64,000 nucleotides of DNA, from assembly GCA_946481315.1 (NCBI GenBank), contig CAMLMH010000006.1, positions 1 to 64,000 of the forward strand, read 5' to 3'. Each line of letters opens with the position of its first letter. Positions within the stretch are counted from its first letter, which is position 1. The DNA is from an uncultured Bacteriovorax sp. (lineage in GTDB: Bacteria; Bdellovibrionota; Bacteriovoracia; Bacteriovoracales; Bacteriovoracaceae). A model generated the notes under the pieces. The model made no database searches. It was given only the letters and a program-made list of their open reading frames with translations, and was not told the origin of the DNA. The translations under genes were made by a program, and so were the position numbers. Shown piece after piece: positions 61,101 to 64,000 of this stretch.

Positions 61101-62566
61101 CAGATGGACACGAAAGTAGAGTTAAAATTATGGAAGATCTGGGCTTTGCAAATACTGGAAGTTCGGATGGAGTTCATCGTAGTTATGCGTGGGCTGCTTT
61201 TGAAGCAATCAGTATATTTCCTCTGATTGGAGTTGCCACCCGTTCACTTACTCTCGGTCCAAAGCTTGTCTATGCATCAGCGCAATCAGTTGTCCGTCAA
61301 ACCGGAAAGACATCATTCAAGGCGGCTGCAAAAAGTGTGACTCAGGAAGAAGAAGTGAGGACTGCGCGCTATCTGTTAGGGCTTGATTCGGTTTCAAAAA
61401 ATGCTGGAGTTGATGCCAAAACACTAGAAGCTGCTACCGGCAAAATTGAAAAAATTCGCAAACTGTATACAGTTGGTGAAATAGATCTGGAGACAATGAT
61501 GAGCAGAATTGCAAAAGTCATTGACCCGATTAAGCGTGCCAAGCTTGCAGCTGCACGCACCTTAAAAAAAGAAGTTGGTAAAGTGACAGTCAAAGAAAGC
61601 AAAGAGAAAATTGATGCAAAGACAGCACAAATGCTGACCAGTTATTTTGCAGATAATCCAAAAGAAATGCTTCGACTGATTGAGGGATACTCCGGAGAAC
61701 GGTTAAACAAAGCTGTCCGGATTATGAACGAAGTAAATGCCATTGACCGGATCGGAAACAAAGTCCCAATTTTCGGCAGTATGAAAGACTGGTATCTCAG
61801 GATGCGAAATGAATCACTCGCTAAAAACGCTGCTAAAATTCTAAAAATAGAAAAAGAGCTGGCAGCATTAGGCGCAAAACCAAATCAGTTGAATGCATAC
61901 ATTTTAAAAAACATTGATGACCTGACTGATATTTTTATTGAAATCCCTCTAAAAAAGCGTGAGCTTCCTTATTTCGTATTTGTACAGGGGATGCCGGAAT
62001 TCAATTTTTATAAAGGACGAAAAATTCCAGTGCTAAGTATGATGTCAGAGGGACAGACGTTGAGAAGAATTTTTACGGCCAGGGCAAGATTGGTGCACGA
62101 ATCATATAAAGCACAGGCACGTAGTTCTTTGAAATTGAAAAAATATGTACAGTCTGAAACTGCTTTCGGTGCATTTAAAGCTTTCCAGCTTTCTGTTGCT
62201 GAAATGGCCAGCCGTAAGCCCAGAGCAGAAGCTGTTAAAGTCCTGAGCGACTATCGGAGAATTGAAGAACAAATGTCCCGCAAATTGTTTGTCGCTTATT
62301 CGAAATCAGGGCAGAAAATAGAATACAAAGTTTTCAAAGAGCTTTTGTTCAATCCCCGTAATATTAAAGAAAAAGCGACAGCCGAAGCTATCTGGGAATC
62401 GGTACCGGCCGATGAGCTGATGGGAATGAAAGAAGTCGGTGAGTTCGCCCATCGTGCTGTTCAGGAACTTTCCCGATACACGGATGTAGATTCATTTGAA
62501 AGATATCTTAGTGCTTTAAAAGTTCTGACCATTAACCGAAATCCCGCAGTGCTGGAAATTATGTAA
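58184..62566 (+). CDS. Very large lipoprotein (1460 aa) with internal Gly-rich hydrophobic hairpin, unknown function
   Basis: Not recognised. The N-terminus is a lipoprotein signal (lipobox LQSC, Cys19). Residues 20-900 are mostly helical and polar, with scattered Cys (CSKEQLDEDF, SKDNF, CDQKIV). At about residues 914-962 two hydrophobic Gly/Ala-rich stretches lie back to back (IGSGIAGMAAIVVGGACTTI and LGGAMAVAGLASLGIQVKL), like a membrane hairpin or a glycine-zipper of pore-forming or membrane-inserting proteins. The remaining 500 residues are basic and helical. The RBS GGAGATATCCC precedes the ATG. It is divergent from the 458-residue exported protein. Its size and anchoring fit an outer-membrane or surface-bound protein; a toxin-like or membrane-interacting role is speculation. 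Confidence 0.72.
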   Translation: MSYRSTTSAVILSLLLQSCSMNFPWRGQTSTRRPASAADFEAVIGKMKDFRARIMGSEQDAQCSKEQLDEDFKRLLASVKKDSCSKDNFSLDREEFNQKSCPKIKKEGYFDKVVKATIKEEKEKRPLTYFQKKLDPEFDYFSMEAKSFLRSVNALTANEKYTTEERANLLAEYVENVLMPIRDVVIIKRSYLPQEQDGREFYQNLQPVLTDSFVDNLSPAENGLITQGPNPSTSPFYLEIKPGPNGNHILQFSATDIIRRDVATLLKAPSTKNYVIALKWMTLHMMMSQVFLYDTILGNKARLKIPQACQNHFNGNMPAEFSFNFEDGAGEQFLENILASHGLTFKEDDIAYLDYYVENISKDPTKDGYSGLVPFENYKNAKMSLNPLNGGGLEPHFDDVAHFQSILNYKLGEAQSKFRGKINKQVVTYSGNEIFQKMLGEYPKDEIAEIKLADGNIKQIYPGKQNLSPYLLELMQQNGLIDYSQLLTERLKQKLAGKKAWIDFPSMYSSPVWRDWSLKVLADTFHQYRDLPRYSEVHVIMDNACQGSVGSGNAEARKICSLSGNRVQNLANYLAEFRSGEKYIPTRRLEEAKFQQVYPILNYIWFNLRNSTELLPESKPFELNFLMDQMAAGNPWARLRLSYLVALDQLEHQRDGLPPAFDYRGLARKINQQAYCDQKIVTTQITKIQEAAKVLGLDKPLTYNHAGKFLSKAERTQIWRNVYDDIQQRNAQLFSVKSGNKDFYQIAENLSYKTVLTKNAALSTGIQMSQQARNEIEKVSRSVESQIADFFLKLYQLKDPERQRVLFEEFSKTNGIDNTFALKLNFLALDDAYKRPVFKDLLRQAAHARKLQIVSHLETFCAMNVNNEKEFKNIFYSTTKAQNDLNQLAGLPAVPEEVLNKINEMSPDEWRDMWWGIGSGIAGMAAIVVGGACTTISGGICAPLGGAMAVAGLASLGIQVKLTSNEIGRKVEADGHESRVKIMEDLGFANTGSSDGVHRSYAWAAFEAISIFPLIGVATRSLTLGPKLVYASAQSVVRQTGKTSFKAAAKSVTQEEEVRTARYLLGLDSVSKNAGVDAKTLEAATGKIEKIRKLYTVGEIDLETMMSRIAKVIDPIKRAKLAAARTLKKEVGKVTVKESKEKIDAKTAQMLTSYFADNPKEMLRLIEGYSGERLNKAVRIMNEVNAIDRIGNKVPIFGSMKDWYLRMRNESLAKNAAKILKIEKELAALGAKPNQLNAYILKNIDDLTDIFIEIPLKKRELPYFVFVQGMPEFNFYKGRKIPVLSMMSEGQTLRRIFTARARLVHESYKAQARSSLKLKKYVQSETAFGAFKAFQLSVAEMASRKPRAEAVKVLSDYRRIEEQMSRKLFVAYSKSGQKIEYKVFKELLFNPRNIKEKATAEAIWESVPADELMGMKEVGEFAHRAVQELSRYTDVDSFERYLSALKVLTINRNPAVLEIM

Positions 62567-62604
62567 TCTGTCTCATTTAAGTGAAACAGATTAAATTATT
62601 TTTT
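62564..62604. terminator. Candidate terminator between the large lipoprotein and lspA-like genes
   Basis: An 8-bp stem TAATCTGT/ACAGATTA with a 14-base loop is followed on the plus strand by AAATTATTTTTT. It includes the stop codon of the large lipoprotein. The stem is AT-rich, so its strength is uncertain. Confidence 0.55.
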
Positions 62605-63432
62605 CAGATGGTTTCTAAGAGACATGGCGACTTCTTCCAAATGCCGAAAGTTGTCGCCTTCCCGCAATTTAAGTTCACGGTCTTCTCCAGCGAGCAAATC
62701 TTCTACATATTTTTCAAAGGCATAAAGCGGACCGGCTGTCTTTTGCGAAAGAATCAGACCTGACAAAAAAGCCACGATGACAAAAAAGGCTGAAAGAGCT
62801 GAATAGGAAAGGGCAAAAGCGATAACTGTTGAGCGGCTTTCGATTAGATTTGCCTGTAGAGTAAGGGTAAAGTAAGAAAATGAAAAAAGCCCAATAATCA
62901 GTGCTGTACACAGAGACAAAACCGCAAACTTTAATGCGAATTTAATCTGTTCTCTGGGATTTACCAGATTAAAGCTTCTCTGATTTTCCGGATACCAGAT
63001 AGAATCTTCATTGATAAAAAGGTTGACTATAATAAGAGCAGCGCCAATCCACTGAAAAACATCTGCAGGATTAAAAACAACGGGTGGCAAAAAAGAAACA
63101 GAAAGTGGGATAAAGTCCAGCGTTCCTCCGTGCAGGGCCCGGTCAATGACATTTCCCAGAACTCCACCCGCCAATAATCCAAGGCCGGCCTTAAGAATAA
63201 TCAGCCGGGAAGACAGCAGGACAATTAATAATAAATAAACGAAAAATAAGACCCCCCCAGTGCTGGTGAGGGTAACAAGTGTCAGGCTGGGTGGCAAATC
63301 CTGAAGTGAACCGAAGATGAAACCGCGGTTTAAATGTGCATTCGTTGACGTCATCATCTGAGCTTTAAGCACCAGGTCTGCGACGAGACTAATGATAAAT
63401 AAGACCAGTGAAAAGATGATTCCTTTTTTCAT
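62596..63432 (-). CDS. lspA: Signal peptidase II-like protein fused to a C-terminal membrane/HAMP-like module
   Basis: A 278-residue membrane protein. Residues 1-150 match lipoprotein signal peptidase LspA: D19 and K23 in ADLVLKA, LNRGFIFGSLQ (usual NxGxxFG block), catalytic D97 in GNVIDRALHGGTLDFI and D124 in FNPADVFQWIGAALI. An ordinary LspA is about 160 residues and ends here. Residues 160-278 add two more hydrophobic helices and a stretch resembling a HAMP domain (SQKTAGPLYAFEKYVEDLLA, then LREGDNFRHLEEVAMSLRN). The fused part suggests regulation or sensing, not recorded for LspA as far as I know. Activity as a signal peptidase is likely since the key residues are present. It is separated by 5 bases from the cytochrome-like gene upstream on the same strand. 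Confidence 0.78.
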   Translation of the reverse strand: MKKGIIFSLVLFIISLVADLVLKAQMMTSTNAHLNRGFIFGSLQDLPPSLTLVTLTSTGGVLFFVYLLLIVLLSSRLIILKAGLGLLAGGVLGNVIDRALHGGTLDFIPLSVSFLPPVVFNPADVFQWIGAALIIVNLFINEDSIWYPENQRSFNLVNPREQIKFALKFAVLSLCTALIIGLFSFSYFTLTLQANLIESRSTVIAFALSYSALSAFFVIVAFLSGLILSQKTAGPLYAFEKYVEDLLAGEDRELKLREGDNFRHLEEVAMSLRNHLKK

Positions 63433-63437
63433 AGATC

Positions 63438-64000
63438 TTATTGTAACAGATTTTTCCAGATCGTAATTTTACTTTCTATCTCAGCAGCATTGGCATTACA
63501 GTCTCCCCAACAATTATGGCGATTGGTTTTCAGTTTGACTGAGATAGCGGAAGCTGGAATGTTGTTGAAATTTACCAGAGTATTTTCTGTGACTGCAGTA
63601 TGAGCGGTTGAAACATTGGCAGAGGAGTGAAGAGGTGTCTGACTAGCACCATGACAGGAGGCACATCGCATCCGTAAAACCGGCCATAGAGTTTGTTCAA
63701 AGGCCTGTGTTGAAGTTAGTTTGGTTACCGGAGGCACTGACTCAGGTGTTGCAGGAGTTGGTGCAGGCGACTGGGATGGTTCATTAACTCCCAGATGTTC
63801 AAAGCTGAAGGATAAACGATCTTCTTCCGATCCTTTGTCTTTTAGAAGTATCATGGAGTACGAAGACAACGATGGTGCCGCTGCTGTTACTTTTTTATCC
63901 ACAATTGTATAAGTCGCGTGTTGCGGATTATAGCTCCCATTAACCAGTACTTTTAGATTTTTTACAAATAAATCAGTTGTCGTTTTAATTCTTGGATTGG
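63438..64000 (-). CDS. Exported protein with one c-type haem motif, N-terminus beyond window
   Basis: The 3' part (187 residues) of a leftward gene whose frame is open to the window edge; the GTG at 63902 is unlikely to be the start because coding-like sequence continues upstream. A beta-rich part comes first, then a Pro/Ala/Thr-rich linker (PSQSPAPTPATPESVPPVTK) and a domain with the haem attachment motif CASCH (MRCASCHGASQTP), plus CWGDCNANAAE near the end, whose paired Cys could form a disulfide. This fits a periplasmic or surface c-type cytochrome-like domain with a single haem; the haem partner Met or His is not obvious. The role is unknown. Confidence 0.72.
   Translation of the reverse strand, partial: NPRIKTTTDLFVKNLKVLVNGSYNPQHATYTIVDKKVTAAAPSLSSYSMILLKDKGSEEDRLSFSFEHLGVNEPSQSPAPTPATPESVPPVTKLTSTQAFEQTLWPVLRMRCASCHGASQTPLHSSANVSTAHTAVTENTLVNFNNIPASAISVKLKTNRHNCWGDCNANAAEIESKITIWKNLLQ

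Noticed and set aside
1..64000. tRNA genes, rRNA genes, IS elements, integrases or prophage genes
   Set aside because: None were seen: no cloverleaf with T-loop GGTTCRA, no transposase or integrase motifs, and no terminal inverted repeats with target duplications.

Overview
The window reads as a chromosomal segment from a motile, Gram-negative, probably predatory or at least protease-rich bacterium, most like the Bdellovibrionota (Bacteriovorax/Bdellovibrio relatives). This is inference. It rests on the density of secreted proteases and lipoproteins, the combination of a flagellar hook gene with mreCD-PBP2-rodA, an RRM protein with a glycine-rich tail, a VKOR-DsbA fusion, a phytase-like secreted protein and many Sec or lipoprotein hypotheticals. 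No rRNA or tRNA gene, IS element, prophage or CRISPR array was seen. The DNA is moderately AT-rich, gene-dense, and has many intrinsic terminators.

Layout. 1-4.3 kb: 3' end of flgE with its terminator, then two tandem YiiX-like secreted permuted NlpC/P60 proteins. 4.3-10.8 kb: a leftward ppiD-ferredoxin pair and a rightward cell-elongation operon mreC-mreD-mrdA(PBP2)-rodA. 10.9-13.7 kb: MarR-type regulator, feoA and feoB (ferrous iron uptake). 13.7-19.5 kb, leftward: degenerate rhodanese, HD dNTPase-like protein, glutaredoxin, a histone-H1-like AAPAKK-repeat protein with an acidic tail, and a very large TadG-like protein. 19.5-20.8 kb: a structured non-coding region, a small zinc-ribbon-like membrane protein, and ssb.

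20.9-26.7 kb: two secreted metzincin-type zinc proteases, each beside a small secreted protein, flanking a leftward alpha/beta hydrolase and a YhaM-type nuclease. 26.8-31.4 kb: glycolytic operon gap-pgk-tpiA followed by secG and a class V aminotransferase. 31.4-38 kb: trypsin-like lipoprotein, HD-GYP phosphodiesterase (leftward), MFS exporter and a 1036-residue subtilisin-like lipoprotein. 38-44 kb, leftward: ppa, tatD, VKOR-DsbA, a PgeF/YfiH-family protein, rluD-like, a degenerate J-domain/RodZ-type HTH protein and an FlhG/MinD-like ATPase.

44.3-47 kb: Dgk1/dolichol-kinase-like membrane protein, LON-domain protein, manA and a small secreted protein. 47.4-54.4 kb: a methyl-accepting protein fused to bacteriohemerythrin, a phytase-like secreted protein, dacB (PBP4), adenine deaminase, a GIY-YIG protein, an HD hydrolase and a DUF5522-like Cys protein. 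54.4-56.7 kb: RRM protein and fadD. 56.7-62.6 kb: a divergent pair of large unrecognised exported proteins, one of them a 1460-residue lipoprotein. 62.6-64 kb: a signal-peptidase-II-like protein with an extra C-terminal HAMP-like module, and the 3' end of a protein with one c-type haem motif.

The most unusual items are the LspA-HAMP-like fusion, the large divergent exported pair, the soluble-facing MCP-hemerythrin fusion, the J-like/HTH protein paired with a MinD-type ATPase, the AAPAKK/acidic bipartite protein, and the structured RNA candidate near 19.6 kb.
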